DNA of 36,531 nucleotides from Clostridia bacterium. Lineage in GTDB: Bacteria; Bacillota_A; Clostridia; Christensenellales; Aristaeellaceae. The DNA lies in NCBI GenBank assembly GCA_017430945.1, contig JAFRMB010000081.1:1-36531 (forward strand), read 5' to 3'. Shown here piece after piece: positions 15,425-23,261 of this stretch. The notes beneath the pieces are model-generated. The model was not told the origin of the DNA. It searched no databases and saw only the letters and a program-made list of their open reading frames with translations. Every line of letters starts with the position of its first letter. Position 1 is the stretch's first letter. Made by a program: the position numbers and the translations under genes.

Positions 15425-16948
15425 ATGAAATACCTCATTGCGCACGACCTTGGCACGTCCGGCAACAAGGCGACGCTGTTCAGTGAAGAGGGCAAGCTGA
15501 TCGGCAGCACGGTATATGCCTACGGCTGCCACTATTTCAACGACAACTGGGCGGAGCAGGATCCCGCGGACTGGTGGAAGTCCATCTGCGACACCACCCG
15601 CGGCCTCATGGCCAGGACCGGCGTGGACAAGCGCGACATCGCGGCGGTGTCCTTTTCCGGGCAGATGATGGGCTGCCTGTGCGTCGACAGGGCCGGCCGG
15701 CCCCTGCGGCCGTCGATCATCTGGGCGGACCAGCGCGCGCAGGCGCAGCGCGACGCCATCGCAAGGCACATATCGCTGTCCGACTACTACCACATCGCGG
15801 GCCACCGCAACGCGGCGAGCTACGGGCTCCAGAAGCTGATGTGGGTGCGCGACAACGAGCCGGACATCTATAGAGACACCTATAAAACGCTGAACGCGAA
15901 GGACTACATCGTCTTCAAACTCACCGGCAAATTCTTCACCGAACCGTCCGACGCATCCTCCAACGCCTGCGTGGACCTTCGGACGCTCTCCTGGTCCGAA
16001 AAGATCGTGGACATCTCCGGCATCGATCCGGACAAGCTGCCCGAGATCGTGCTCTCCACCCATGTGGCGGGCGGGGTGACCAGGGAGGCCGCCGAGGCGA
16101 CGGGCCTCATGGAGGGCACGCCCGTGGTCATGGGCGGCGGCGACGGGCTGTGCGCCAACGTCGGCGCCGGCTCCGTGAAGCCCGGCAGGACCTTCAGCTA
16201 CGTGGGCTCGTCCTCGTGGATCGCCACCACCAGCGAAACGCCGGTGTTCGACGAGCAGATGCGCACGGTCACGTGGGCCCACATCGTGCCGGGCCTGTAC
16301 GCGCCCAACGGCACCATGCAGGCCGCGGGCGGCAGCTATGCCTGGCTCAGGGACCAGGTGTGCAGGTACGAGACCGCCGAGGCGCAGCGGCTGGGATGCA
16401 GCGCCTACGATCTCATCAACCGCGAGATCGAACAGAGCCCCATCGGCGCCAACGGCGTCATCTTCCTCCCCTATCTGCTGGGCGAGCGCGCGCCGCGATG
16501 GAACCCCGACGCAAAGGCGGCGTTCCTCGGGCTCAAGATGGAAAACGAGCGCAGGGACATGCTGCGCAGCGTGCTCGAGGGCGTGACCATGAACCTCGAC
16601 ATCATCCTGGAGATCCTGCGCCGGTATATGACCATCGATGAGATCCTGGTCATCGGCGGCGGCGCCAAGGGCGCCGTCTGGCGGCAGATGATGGCGGACG
16701 TATACGACGCGCGCATCAAGGTGCCGGTGCTGCTGGAGGAGGCCACCTCCATGGGCGCGGCCGTCACCGGCGGCGTGGGCGTCGGCCTGTTCAAGGGATT
16801 CGACGCCATCGACCGCTTCATCGAGATCTCCGCCGTCCACACGCCCGACCCCGCGGCCGTGAAGGCCTACGGTCCCGTCAAGGAGATGTTCGAGCTCTGC
16901 TATCAGGCCATGCTGCCCGTATATGAAAAGATGGCCGGGCGCGGCTGA
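15425..16948 (+). CDS. FGGY-family carbohydrate kinase (xylulokinase-like)
   Basis: The 507-aa kinase has the phosphate-1 segment HDLGTSGNKATLF at the N-terminus, the substrate-domain segments IIWADQRAQAQRD and GGGDGLCANVGAG, the FGGY signature region LPYLLGERAPRWNPDA, and the adenosine segment VIGGGAKGAVWRQMMADV. It phosphorylates a sugar or polyol with ATP. Among FGGY members it looks nearest to xylulokinase or erythritol/ribulose-type kinases. It is 4 nt after the dehydrogenase stop, in one transcript with gntR, and a phosphoglucose isomerase gene converges on it. Confidence 0.9.
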   Translation: MKYLIAHDLGTSGNKATLFSEEGKLIGSTVYAYGCHYFNDNWAEQDPADWWKSICDTTRGLMARTGVDKRDIAAVSFSGQMMGCLCVDRAGRPLRPSIIWADQRAQAQRDAIARHISLSDYYHIAGHRNAASYGLQKLMWVRDNEPDIYRDTYKTLNAKDYIVFKLTGKFFTEPSDASSNACVDLRTLSWSEKIVDISGIDPDKLPEIVLSTHVAGGVTREAAEATGLMEGTPVVMGGGDGLCANVGAGSVKPGRTFSYVGSSSWIATTSETPVFDEQMRTVTWAHIVPGLYAPNGTMQAAGGSYAWLRDQVCRYETAEAQRLGCSAYDLINREIEQSPIGANGVIFLPYLLGERAPRWNPDAKAAFLGLKMENERRDMLRSVLEGVTMNLDIILEILRRYMTIDEILVIGGGAKGAVWRQMMADVYDARIKVPVLLEEATSMGAAVTGGVGVGLFKGFDAIDRFIEISAVHTPDPAAVKAYGPVKEMFELCYQAMLPVYEKMAGRG

Positions 16949-16969
16949 AGGCCGTCCCGACCCGATCCC

Positions 16970-16997
16970 CTGCCGGTCGCGTTCACGCGGCCGGCAG
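16970..16997 (+). other. Strong hairpin after the FGGY kinase gene
   Basis: CTGCCGG-t-CGCG, loop TTCA, CGCG-g-CCGGCAG. No U tract follows on either strand. It could end or stabilise the operon mRNA but is not a canonical intrinsic terminator. Confidence 0.5.
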
Positions 16998-17030
16998 CGT
17001 CGTCTCTTCCGGGCGCTGCGCCCTGAAGGC

Positions 17031-17083
17031 AAAAAAAGGGACTGCCTCGGGATGATCTGAAGCGATCATTCCGAGGCAGCCCC
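17031..17083 (-). terminator. Intrinsic terminator of the phosphoglucose isomerase gene
   Basis: A nearly 20-bp inverted repeat around GACTGCCTCGG and CCGAGGCAG (17038-17083) is followed on the minus strand by seven T residues (17037-17031). It sits 18 nt after the isomerase stop codon. On the plus strand there is no U tract, so it acts mainly on the minus strand. Confidence 0.9.
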
Positions 17084-17101
17084 TTCAGGCCCGGGACGGG
17101 A

Positions 17102-17686
17102 TCATTCCGCCCAGCGGGGATTGTCGATCATCGTGGGCTTGCCGTCGCGCTCCACGACGAGCTTGCGATAGCCTTTCTGCTCGATGGTGCCGTAGTCATG
17201 GCCGGCGTCAGAGCGGAACACGAAGAACGTGACCATGGTCTCCTTGCCGGTGTTGATGGACCTGTGCGCCCAGCGGGGCGGCACGTACAGAGCCACGCCC
17301 GGCTTCAGCTCGACCAGGGACACTTCGCCCTCGGGCGTCTCCATCAGCATCGCGCCCTGGCCGGACAGGCAGTAATACACCTCGCCGGTGTCCAGGATCG
17401 TGTGGAAATGGCCCTTCGTCATGAAGTATTCGTCGCCCACCTTGCCGGGATAGACGATGCTGGTGCCGAACTTCAGATCGCCGGCCGTCTCGGGGATCTG
17501 GTCCAGCTCGTAGAAATCGTAGATGGGCTGATCGCCGGCCGCGACGATCGCCTCGGCGGCAGCGCGATCGCTGAACTGGCTGACCATGTTGGACACGAAG
17601 CGATGGGTCGGGCTGACCTTGCCGCTTTTGCACATGCCGGTGATCAGGTCAAAATCGATCGCGAAGGGGAAAATGCTGTTGCTCAT
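17102..17686 (-). CDS. Glucose-6-phosphate isomerase, cupin type
   Basis: The 194-aa protein belongs to the metal-dependent cupin phosphoglucose isomerases (PF06560 type), first known from Archaea and found in some Clostridia. The cupin metal ligands are visible: His93 and His95 in KGHFHT, Glu102 in GEVYYCLSG, and His141 in PPRWAHRSIN. These enzymes interconvert glucose 6-phosphate and fructose 6-phosphate. A GGAGG site precedes the ATG at 17686. It has its own promoter and terminator and is convergent to the gntR operon, so a link to that operon's sugar is possible but not shown. Confidence 0.9.
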   Translation of the reverse strand: MSNSIFPFAIDFDLITGMCKSGKVSPTHRFVSNMVSQFSDRAAAEAIVAAGDQPIYDFYELDQIPETAGDLKFGTSIVYPGKVGDEYFMTKGHFHTILDTGEVYYCLSGQGAMLMETPEGEVSLVELKPGVALYVPPRWAHRSINTGKETMVTFFVFRSDAGHDYGTIEQKGYRKLVVERDGKPTMIDNPRWAE

Positions 17687-17717
17687 ATCATGACCTCCAT
17701 CTGTGCGATTATTTGTA

Positions 17718-17768
17718 GTAACATTACGACTTTAGTCAATATTAACACGTCGACCCCGGTTTTGTCAA
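17718..17768 (-). promoter_or_regulatory. Promoter and palindrome upstream of the phosphoglucose isomerase gene
   Basis: On the minus strand TTGACA (17768-17763), 18 bp, TAATAT (17744-17739). Between it and the start codon lies the palindrome GTAACATTAC (17727-17718), a possible repressor site. The promoter is well supported; the operator is tentative. Confidence 0.6.
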
Positions 17769-17832
17769 GGCTTTCTCTGCAATTTTGAGCGGTCCGGCGC
17801 TGCCGGCATAACAAATTATTATCATTCGGCGG

Positions 17833-17861
17833 TTGAGAATGCCCGCTCCCCGTAGTACAAT
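17833..17861 (+). promoter_or_regulatory. Sigma-A promoter of the SH3/peptidoglycan-binding protein gene
   Basis: TTGAGA (17833-17838), 17 bp, TACAAT (17856-17861), about 105 nt upstream of the start codon. The gap 17687-17966 otherwise holds only the divergent isomerase promoter. Confidence 0.6.
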
Positions 17862-17966
17862 GATATCGATGGTTCGGCCTGTCCCGCGTCGGAGACCGAC
17901 CGTCGGATCCAAACCGCGATCCGGGATCGGCGAGCGCGGGAACTGTTTAATGAGGAGGGATCATGC

Positions 17967-20279
17967 ATGAAGAGGATCATCACAGCCGTCGCGGCGCTTA
18001 CGGTGCTGCTGGCGTTGCTGCTGGCGCTCCCGGCGCTGGCGGCGGACAAGGGTTATATCAACAAAAAGAGCGTGGACGTTTATGACACTCCTGGAGAAGA
18101 CGGCAATGTCGTCGGATCGCTCAAGGGCGGCACAGAGGTCGAGGCCGGCAGTCTGAGCGGCGACTGGGTAAACGTCACGGCCGGCAGTGTCAGTGGCTGG
18201 GTCCCGTTGTCGTGCGTGCAGCAAAGGATGCCCATGGATTTCTGCAACCATGACTGGAGCCCCTGGACGACCGATAGGGAAAGCACCTGCAGCAAGGCGG
18301 GCTTGCAGACCCGCCAGTGTTCGATCTGCTTCAAAGGGGAAGAAAAAGAGATCAAAAAGCTTGACCACAAGTACGGCGATTGGAAGGTGGTCACCGAGGC
18401 GACCTGCACCAAGGAAGGCAAGAAGACGCGCACCTGCAAGGTCTGCAAATACGAGCAGACGAAGGCGATCAAGAAGATCCCGCACGACTACGGCGCATGG
18501 ACGATCATCAAAGTGGCGACCTGCACCGAAAAGGGCGAGCGCACCCGGACCTGCAAGAATTGCGATCACACGGAAAAGGAAACGTTCCTGGAGCCGCATA
18601 CCTACGGCGAATGGGAAGTGAGCGTCGAGCCCACCTGCACCGAGAAGGGCGAGCAGAAGCGCGTCTGCGCGATCTGCGGGCGCGAGGAGAAAAAATCGCT
18701 GAACAAACTGCCCCACGAGTATGAGGAGACCATCCTCGTCGAAGCCACCGATCACTCGGCGGGCATCCGCGCGAAGATATGCAAAAACTGCGGCCACGAC
18801 GGCGGCCAGGAGAGCTTTGACCCCGAAGGCACGCTGCGGCGCAGGGACAAGGGCGAGGAAGTCGCGCGCATGCAGCAGCTGCTGGTGGACCAGGGCTACC
18901 TGAAAGCCGGCGGCGCCGACGGCAGCTTCGGCAGCGGCACCGAGAAGGCGCTGAAGCAGTTCCAGGCGGACCAGGGCCTCGTGAGCGACGGCATCGCCTG
19001 GCCGCAGACGCTCCAGCGGCTGGATCACGAATTCGGCCCCTGGGAGATCGTGCGGCGGATGACCCGCACCGAGCCCGGAGACCGCGTGCGCGTGTGCAGC
19101 GAGTGCGGCTGGGAACAACACGAGAGCATCGAAGCGGGCAAGACGATCCTCCGCGGTGACAAGGGCGGCGAGGTCCGCGGCGCGCAGCGCATGCTGGGCC
19201 AGCTTGGCTACAACGTCGGCAAGATCGACGGCGCCTATGGTAAAAAGCTGGATGCCGCGATGGCGGCCTTTGCCGCCGACCGCGGTCTGACGATCCCCGA
19301 GGGCGGCATCCGCCCCTGCGACCAGGACGCGCTGGTCAGCGCGTGGACGGCGTCCGTGCCGGACGATCGGTGGGCGGGCAACGCCCCGGGCCTTCAGTTG
19401 ACGGTGTCGCACGCGGGCGAACCTGATGAGGACGGCGTTATGACCTGCCATTGGGCGCTCGCCAACGAGAGCGGCGACGAGGTCACGTTCAACGCGCTGG
19501 TTTTGTCCTTCGGAAGGCTCTCCGACTTCAGGTCGGATGTCATCGCCCTGTCCGTCGACGACATCGCGCTGGAACCCAACGGGCAAGGCACCGCGTCGGG
19601 CAGCTTCGTCGTCGACCCCGCCTGGGGCCAGGGCGATCTGCACCTCGCCGCCCTGTGCACAGAACAGGACCGCGGCGAGATCCGGTCGAGCAACACCGTA
19701 GTGATCGCAAACACATTCAGCCCCGCAGCCATGACCGTCGTGCCGCAGAGCGAACCTCTGGACGTCAACGCGCTCCCGGATGGCGACTATCCCGTCGCCT
19801 TTGATCCCGCCGGCGTAAAGACCGGCGCATCGGGCATGCACATGGACGCCGTGCACATCTACACCACAGATGTGTACGACAGCGCGGACATCCGTACCCT
19901 CCGGCCGGGCGATTCCATCATCGTGGAGGGCGCGATCGTCGCCGTGGAGACCGTCGAGGAGGCCGACGGCTCCGTACACGTCAACGGCGGCATGGCCAGC
20001 GCGAACGGCTATACGTTCTCGCCCGTGAGCGGAGAAGGCAGCGGTTACTGCGTGTGGATCGACGACGGCCTGGCGACCTGCACCGAGCGCGGCATGACCT
20101 CGCTGGTCCTGGATCCCGCCGCGGTCTATACCCTGACCACGGGCGAAGGAGCGACGACGCACGTCGGCGAGGACATCATCGCCGCCATGCAGACCGCCGA
20201 CAAAAACTTCACGCGCAGCAACACCAGCATACGCGTCGAAGCGGGGCGGGTCGTCGGGATCGTGCACGCCGCGCGCTGA
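17967..20279 (+). CDS. Secreted SH3, cysteine-repeat and peptidoglycan-binding protein
   Basis: The 770-aa protein has a signal peptide (MKRIITAVAA to about residue 26, cleavage after ALA), then a bacterial SH3 domain (about 30-83). Next is a run of about 39-residue repeats from about 95 to 290, each with an aromatic W/Y pair, a TCTxxG-type turn and a CxxC pair. There are two peptidoglycan-binding-1 domains: about 290-350 (KGEEVARMQQLLVDQGYL) and about 394-460 (KGGEVRGAQRMLGQLGYNVG). A further degenerate repeat lies between them (about 353-393). The last 300 residues have no recognised domain but contain beta-rich segments. There is no LPXTG or transmembrane anchor. It probably binds the cell wall by its PG-binding domains. 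GAGGAGG precedes the start. Confidence 0.85.
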   Translation: MKRIITAVAALTVLLALLLALPALAADKGYINKKSVDVYDTPGEDGNVVGSLKGGTEVEAGSLSGDWVNVTAGSVSGWVPLSCVQQRMPMDFCNHDWSPWTTDRESTCSKAGLQTRQCSICFKGEEKEIKKLDHKYGDWKVVTEATCTKEGKKTRTCKVCKYEQTKAIKKIPHDYGAWTIIKVATCTEKGERTRTCKNCDHTEKETFLEPHTYGEWEVSVEPTCTEKGEQKRVCAICGREEKKSLNKLPHEYEETILVEATDHSAGIRAKICKNCGHDGGQESFDPEGTLRRRDKGEEVARMQQLLVDQGYLKAGGADGSFGSGTEKALKQFQADQGLVSDGIAWPQTLQRLDHEFGPWEIVRRMTRTEPGDRVRVCSECGWEQHESIEAGKTILRGDKGGEVRGAQRMLGQLGYNVGKIDGAYGKKLDAAMAAFAADRGLTIPEGGIRPCDQDALVSAWTASVPDDRWAGNAPGLQLTVSHAGEPDEDGVMTCHWALANESGDEVTFNALVLSFGRLSDFRSDVIALSVDDIALEPNGQGTASGSFVVDPAWGQGDLHLAALCTEQDRGEIRSSNTVVIANTFSPAAMTVVPQSEPLDVNALPDGDYPVAFDPAGVKTGASGMHMDAVHIYTTDVYDSADIRTLRPGDSIIVEGAIVAVETVEEADGSVHVNGGMASANGYTFSPVSGEGSGYCVWIDDGLATCTERGMTSLVLDPAAVYTLTTGEGATTHVGEDIIAAMQTADKNFTRSNTSIRVEAGRVVGIVHAAR

Positions 20280-20335
20280 ACCGCGCGGATCAGATGCGCG
20301 GACCGATCGTTTAGCAAAAAGGAGCCCGGAAAGCC

Positions 20336-20779
20336 ATGGCAGAAGTCACCACCAGCGTCCAGATCGTGCTGCCGCAGCACTGCAACGGTTACAAAAAGCC
20401 GCGCCTGTTCGGCGGGCAGATCATGTCGTGGATCGACGTCGTCGGGGCAGTCGCCGCGCGCCGCTATACCCACAGCGCGGTGACCACCGTGTGCGTGGAC
20501 AATCTGAACTTCCTGAGCCCCGCCTACCTCAACGACACCATCGTCCAGGAGGCCGTGGTCACCTGGACGGGGCGCACGTCGCTCGAGGTGCGGGTGGACA
20601 ACTATGTCGAACAGCTGGACGGCACGCGCAACCGCGTCAACCGCGCCTACATGGTGTTCGTCGCGCTCGACGATGCCGACCAGCCCGTCCCCGTGCCGCC
20701 GTTCGAGCCCGCCACCGACGCCGAACGTCGGGAATACGAGGCCGCGCTGGAGCGCCGGCGCATCCGCCTCGGCCGGTGA
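20336..20779 (+). CDS. Acyl-CoA thioesterase, hotdog fold (YciA/BFIT-like)
   Basis: The 147-aa protein has the hotdog acyl-CoA hydrolase pattern: GYKKPRLFGGQIMSWIDVVGAVAARRYT (the central helix and active-site segment), then VDNLNFLSPAYLNDTIVQEAVVTWTGRTSLEV, ending in NRAYMVFVALDD. These soluble enzymes hydrolyse acyl-CoA thioesters. AAGGAGC is about 11 nt before the ATG. It is downstream of the secreted repeat protein gene with a 56-nt gap and converges on the MATE gene. The substrate range is unknown. Confidence 0.88.
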   Translation: MAEVTTSVQIVLPQHCNGYKKPRLFGGQIMSWIDVVGAVAARRYTHSAVTTVCVDNLNFLSPAYLNDTIVQEAVVTWTGRTSLEVRVDNYVEQLDGTRNRVNRAYMVFVALDDADQPVPVPPFEPATDAERREYEAALERRRIRLGR

Positions 20780-20802
20780 GGGCGGCAAAACACAAAAGAG
20801 CA

Positions 20803-20836
20803 AAAGAGCGGAGCGTCCTGTCACGCTCCGCTCTTT
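20803..20836. terminator. Bidirectional terminator between thioesterase and MATE genes
   Basis: A perfect 13-bp stem AAAGAGCGGAGCG/CGCTCCGCTCTTT with an 8-nt loop. Its right half contains the stop codon of the MATE gene. The flanking A and T runs allow action on both strands. Confidence 0.85.
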
Positions 20837-22197
20837 ATGATCTCCTTTTCTGCCCTGCCGCCGTATCGCCGGAAGTAGTAGATGAGCTCGATGACGCAGC
20901 AGGACACCCAGCCCACCGGATAGCCCAGGCCCACCAGCAGCGGCGTGTTCGATATGTAGTGCGTGACGACATACAGGTAGACCTGCCGGATGGCCACGAA
21001 GCACATCAGCATGATGATCATGGGGCCGCGGGCATCTCCCCTGCCGCGCATCGCGCCCGCAAGCGAGTGGTCGACGCAGTTGGCGACCAGGAAGAACGTG
21101 TTCGCCCGCAGGAAAAGCGCGCCGAAGCCGATCACCGAAGCGTCGCGGCTGAACAGGCGCACCGCCTGTTCGGCGAAGATCACGATGATCGCGGCGATGC
21201 CGCCCACCATCGCCATCGACAGGCCCACGGCTGTCTTTGTGCCCCGGTCGGCGCGCGCCTTCCGGTCCGCGCCGATGTTCTGGCTGACGAAGGTGGTGGT
21301 CGCCATGGCGGTGGACTGGATCGGCAGCATGATGAACTGATCCAGCTTGTTGTAGCACCCCCAGCCCGCCATGCACGCCGAGCCGAAGGCGTTGATATAG
21401 CCCTGTACGAACACGTTTGAGAACGCCGTGATCACCGACTGGACGCCGGCGGGCAGCCCCACCGAGAAGATGCGCCGCAGCACATGGCCGTCCACGCGCA
21501 GGTCGCGCCAGCTGAGCCGATAGATATCGCGGGTGCGGGTGAGCAGCGTGAGCGTCAGCGCCGCAGAAACGAACTGCGCGATGATGGTGGCCCAGGCCAC
21601 GCCCGCGATGCCCGCTTTCAGCCAGATCACAAAGGCCAGGTCCAGCACGATGTTCAGCACGCTCGTGATCACGAGGAACATGAGCGGCCGCGTGGTGTCG
21701 CCCACCGCGCGCAGTATGCCGCTGCCCATGTTGTAGATGAGCAGCCCGGAAAAGCCCGCAAAATAGATGGTCAGATAGGTCGTCGCATCCGCTAGCACGT
21801 CCTCCGGGGTGGACATCAGCCGCAGCATGGGCCCGACGGTCACGACCCCCACGGCGGTGAACAGCGCGCAGCAGGCGAACGTGACGGCCATCGTGGTCTC
21901 CACCGCCGCGTGCAGCCGCTCCAGGTCCCGCCCGCCGAAGTGCTGGCCGATCACCACGCCCGCGCCCACCGAGAACCCGTTGAAGAAGAACACCAGCATG
22001 TTCACGATCACCGTCGTGGAGCCCACCGCGGCGAGCGCCTCCTTGCCCACGAAATGGCCCACCACGATGCTGTCCACCGTGTTGTAGAGCATCTGGAACA
22101 CATTGCCCAGCATCAGCGGCAGCGCGAACAGCACCAGCTGTTTCGCGATCGATCCGCTGGTCATGTCGCGGGCGGTGCTTTTCCTCGTGTGCTGCAT
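20821..22197 (-). CDS. MATE-family multidrug/cation efflux transporter
   Basis: The 458-aa membrane protein has the MATE layout of twelve hydrophobic segments in two related halves. Segment 1 has SIAKQLVLFALPLMLGNVFQ with the YNTVDSIVVGHFVG motif, and the second half begins near residue 230 with IFSVGLPAGVQSVITAFSN. It would export drugs or metabolites in exchange for Na+ or H+. The ATG at 22197 is chosen because GGAGGAG precedes it by 8 nt and it yields the normal family N-terminus; the longer frame upstream adds unlikely residues and runs into the promoter. It has its own promoter next to the prophage remnant. Confidence 0.92.
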   Translation of the reverse strand: MQHTRKSTARDMTSGSIAKQLVLFALPLMLGNVFQMLYNTVDSIVVGHFVGKEALAAVGSTTVIVNMLVFFFNGFSVGAGVVIGQHFGGRDLERLHAAVETTMAVTFACCALFTAVGVVTVGPMLRLMSTPEDVLADATTYLTIYFAGFSGLLIYNMGSGILRAVGDTTRPLMFLVITSVLNIVLDLAFVIWLKAGIAGVAWATIIAQFVSAALTLTLLTRTRDIYRLSWRDLRVDGHVLRRIFSVGLPAGVQSVITAFSNVFVQGYINAFGSACMAGWGCYNKLDQFIMLPIQSTAMATTTFVSQNIGADRKARADRGTKTAVGLSMAMVGGIAAIIVIFAEQAVRLFSRDASVIGFGALFLRANTFFLVANCVDHSLAGAMRGRGDARGPMIIMLMCFVAIRQVYLYVVTHYISNTPLLVGLGYPVGWVSCCVIELIYYFRRYGGRAEKEIIKSGA

Positions 22198-22231
22198 GGC
22201 GGTCACTCCTCCGGCGCTCGGCACTGCTGCC

Positions 22232-22259
22232 ATTATAGCACGCCGGGGCAGCGTCGCAA
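22232..22259 (-). promoter_or_regulatory. Probable sigma-A promoter of the MATE gene
   Basis: A perfect TATAAT (minus, 22237-22232) with TTGCGA 16 bp upstream (22259-22254). It lies between the last prophage-remnant gene and the MATE gene. Confidence 0.55.
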
Positions 22260-22272
22260 TAATAAATCTTCA

Positions 22273-22578
22273 TTAAACCTTATCCGTGCCCCTGTACGCC
22301 TCGATCAGGCCCTGGTAATCCGCCCAGCCGGTGACGGTCACCGCGGCCGCGCCCAGGATCATCAGGTCGCCGGTCACCGGCTTCGTCTGGCCCGCGGGCA
22401 CGCGGCACACGATGCCCTCCACCTGCCGCAGCGCCTCGCCCTCTCGGACGAGGCTGTTCGTGCGCTGCCAGCTGCAGCCGGTCAGCGTTTCGGTCTGGTA
22501 GGTGACCTGCGTCCGCCCGTTGATCGCCGCTTCGATGCGCCGGACGAGGGTGACGGCCTCATTGCCGAAAGGGATCAT
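22273..22578 (-). CDS. Phage protein of unknown function, 101 aa
   Basis: The product begins MIPFGNEAVTLVRRIEAAIN and ends GWADYQGLIEAYRGTDKV. It resembles small virion-associated proteins of Firmicutes prophages (possibly the DUF6751 family, from memory). The ATG is preceded by GGAGG at 9 nt and overlaps the stop of a 20-codon gene (ATGA). It is the last gene of the prophage remnant and has no neighbours typical of a full head module, so it may be non-functional. Confidence 0.7.
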   Translation of the reverse strand: MIPFGNEAVTLVRRIEAAINGRTQVTYQTETLTGCSWQRTNSLVREGEALRQVEGIVCRVPAGQTKPVTGDLMILGAAAVTVTGWADYQGLIEAYRGTDKV

Positions 22579-22637
22579 GCCGCGTCACCTCCGCATATAT
22601 CCACAGGCTCAGCCCTGGGACGGTTGTGTCTGTTCAT
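22575..22637 (-). CDS. 20-aa phage small protein, translationally coupled to the next gene
   Basis: The ATG at 22637 is preceded by AAAGGAG with about 9 nt spacing. The frame reads MNRHNRPRAEPVDICGGDAA and ends in TGA overlapping the next ATG as ATGA. Its start signal and the overlap support real translation. The function is unknown; it may be mostly a coupling peptide or a remnant. Confidence 0.5.
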   Translation of the reverse strand: MNRHNRPRAEPVDICGGDAA

Positions 22638-22662
22638 GAAGGTTCGCTCCTTTCAGGGTATG

Positions 22663-22683
22663 AAAAAAGCACCCGAAGGTGCT
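22663..22683 (-). terminator. Small intrinsic terminator in the prophage remnant
   Basis: Minus strand: AGCACC, loop TTCG, GGTGCT, then TTTTT. It follows the 38-aa membrane peptide gene directly. Confidence 0.75.
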
Positions 22684-22687
22684 CAGA

Positions 22688-22804
22688 TCATCTGCATACA
22701 GTTCTCCATATCTCGATCAGCAGCATCAGCTTGAAATAGGCATAGCAGACAAATACAGCGCCTATCACGCCGCAGCCGATCAGCCATAGCCAATCGCGTT
22801 TCAT
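22688..22804 (-). CDS. 38-aa single-pass membrane peptide
   Basis: From the ATG at 22804 the frame reads MKRDWLWLIGCGVIGAVFVC and continues with YAYFKLMLLIEIWRTVCR. A positively charged N-terminus is followed by a long hydrophobic helix (about residues 5-31), then a short cationic tail. It sits between two hairpin terminators. The ribosome binding site is weak (GAGAAAG). Small membrane peptides in phage late regions include holin-like and Rz-like proteins, but nothing here proves that. Confidence 0.55.
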   Translation of the reverse strand: MKRDWLWLIGCGVIGAVFVCYAYFKLMLLIEIWRTVCR

Positions 22805-22822
22805 GAGTTACTTTCTCTCATC

Positions 22823-22843
22823 AAAAAAGCACCCGCAGGTGCT
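22823..22843 (-). terminator. Second copy of the small terminator hairpin
   Basis: Minus strand: AGCACC, loop TGCG, GGTGCT, then TTTTT. It has the same stem as the hairpin at 22663-22683 with a different loop. Confidence 0.75.
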
Positions 22844-22858
22844 TCGATCATCAAAATG

Positions 22859-22908
22859 TCCCTGCGTGGTCCGCGTCGCCGGAAGCCTCCGGGCTAAGCG
22901 TGCAGGGC
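22859..22908 (-). ncRNA. Closed structured element before a terminator (possible small RNA or leader)
   Basis: The ends CCCTGC and GCAGGG pair to close a region of about 50 nt that contains the internal hairpin CCGGA/TCCGG. It lies between the 43-aa gene and the terminator at 22823-22843. It is built like the two tRNA-like elements further upstream (stem-closed RNA followed by a terminator), but it has no T-arm-like hairpin. Function unknown. Confidence 0.35.
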
Positions 22909-22915
22909 TCTTACC

Positions 22916-23047
22916 TCAATCATAGTTCGGCTGCATCCTGACGACGATCTCATCGCTCGCGGTGTTGACCTCTTTCTCGGTTATCACTGCGAGCACTTCT
23001 TTGGTTTTGATGTTCTCTACGATGATCCTGTCGATGCCTTCAAACAT
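22916..23047 (-). CDS. 43-aa protein of the prophage remnant
   Basis: The ATG at 23047 has GGAGG at about 10 nt. The product starts MFEGIDRIIVENIKTKEVLA and is a small alpha/beta, acidic protein without membrane segments. A longer frame begins upstream, but it would cross a terminator hairpin, so the shorter start is preferred. No family is recognised. Confidence 0.55.
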   Translation of the reverse strand: MFEGIDRIIVENIKTKEVLAVITEKEVNTASDEIVVRMQPNYD

Positions 23048-23068
23048 CGTCTCACACCCCTCCATAAG

Positions 23069-23089
23069 AAAACCGCCCGGGTGGGCGGT
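23069..23089 (-). terminator. Intrinsic terminator after the 56-aa gene
   Basis: Minus strand: ACCGCCC, loop ACCC, GGGCGGT, then TTT. It begins directly after the stop codon of the gene at 23091. Confidence 0.65.
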
Positions 23090-23090
23090 A

Positions 23091-23261
23091 TCATCTAGTA
23101 TTATGAATTCCATATTTCTCTGGGTGACAGTACATGTCAAAACTGCGTTTAGCTCTTTCAGGAGCGGTGTCGGTCAGTTCAAAGCAGTCCATTTCCTTAT
23201 TGATTCGATACCATTCGTCATTAGACTGCCAGTAGAACATCTCCATCGGCAATATTGTCAT
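23091..23261 (-). CDS. 56-aa protein downstream of the capsid-toxin-like gene (possible immunity protein)
   Basis: The frame starting at ATG 23261 (or GTG 23273) encodes a small, aromatic-rich, soluble protein: MTILPMEMFYWQSNDEWYRI, later DCFELTDTAPERAKRSFDMY. It is AT-rich like the C-terminal module of the gene just upstream (23291), from which it is separated by about 30 nt. That location is where immunity genes of polymorphic toxins lie. No known immunity family is recognised, so this is inference from position and base composition. Confidence 0.5.
   Translation of the reverse strand: MTILPMEMFYWQSNDEWYRINKEMDCFELTDTAPERAKRSFDMYCHPEKYGIHNTR

Noticed and set aside
17961..20267. 768-codon minus-strand frame opposite the SH3/PG-binding protein
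   Set aside because: The plus-strand reading has a promoter, ribosome site, signal peptide and known domains; the antisense frame has none.
20126..22273. 715-codon minus-strand frame across the thioesterase and MATE genes
   Set aside because: Reads through a perfect terminator and gives low-complexity Arg/Gly/His sequence; shadow of MATE in another frame.
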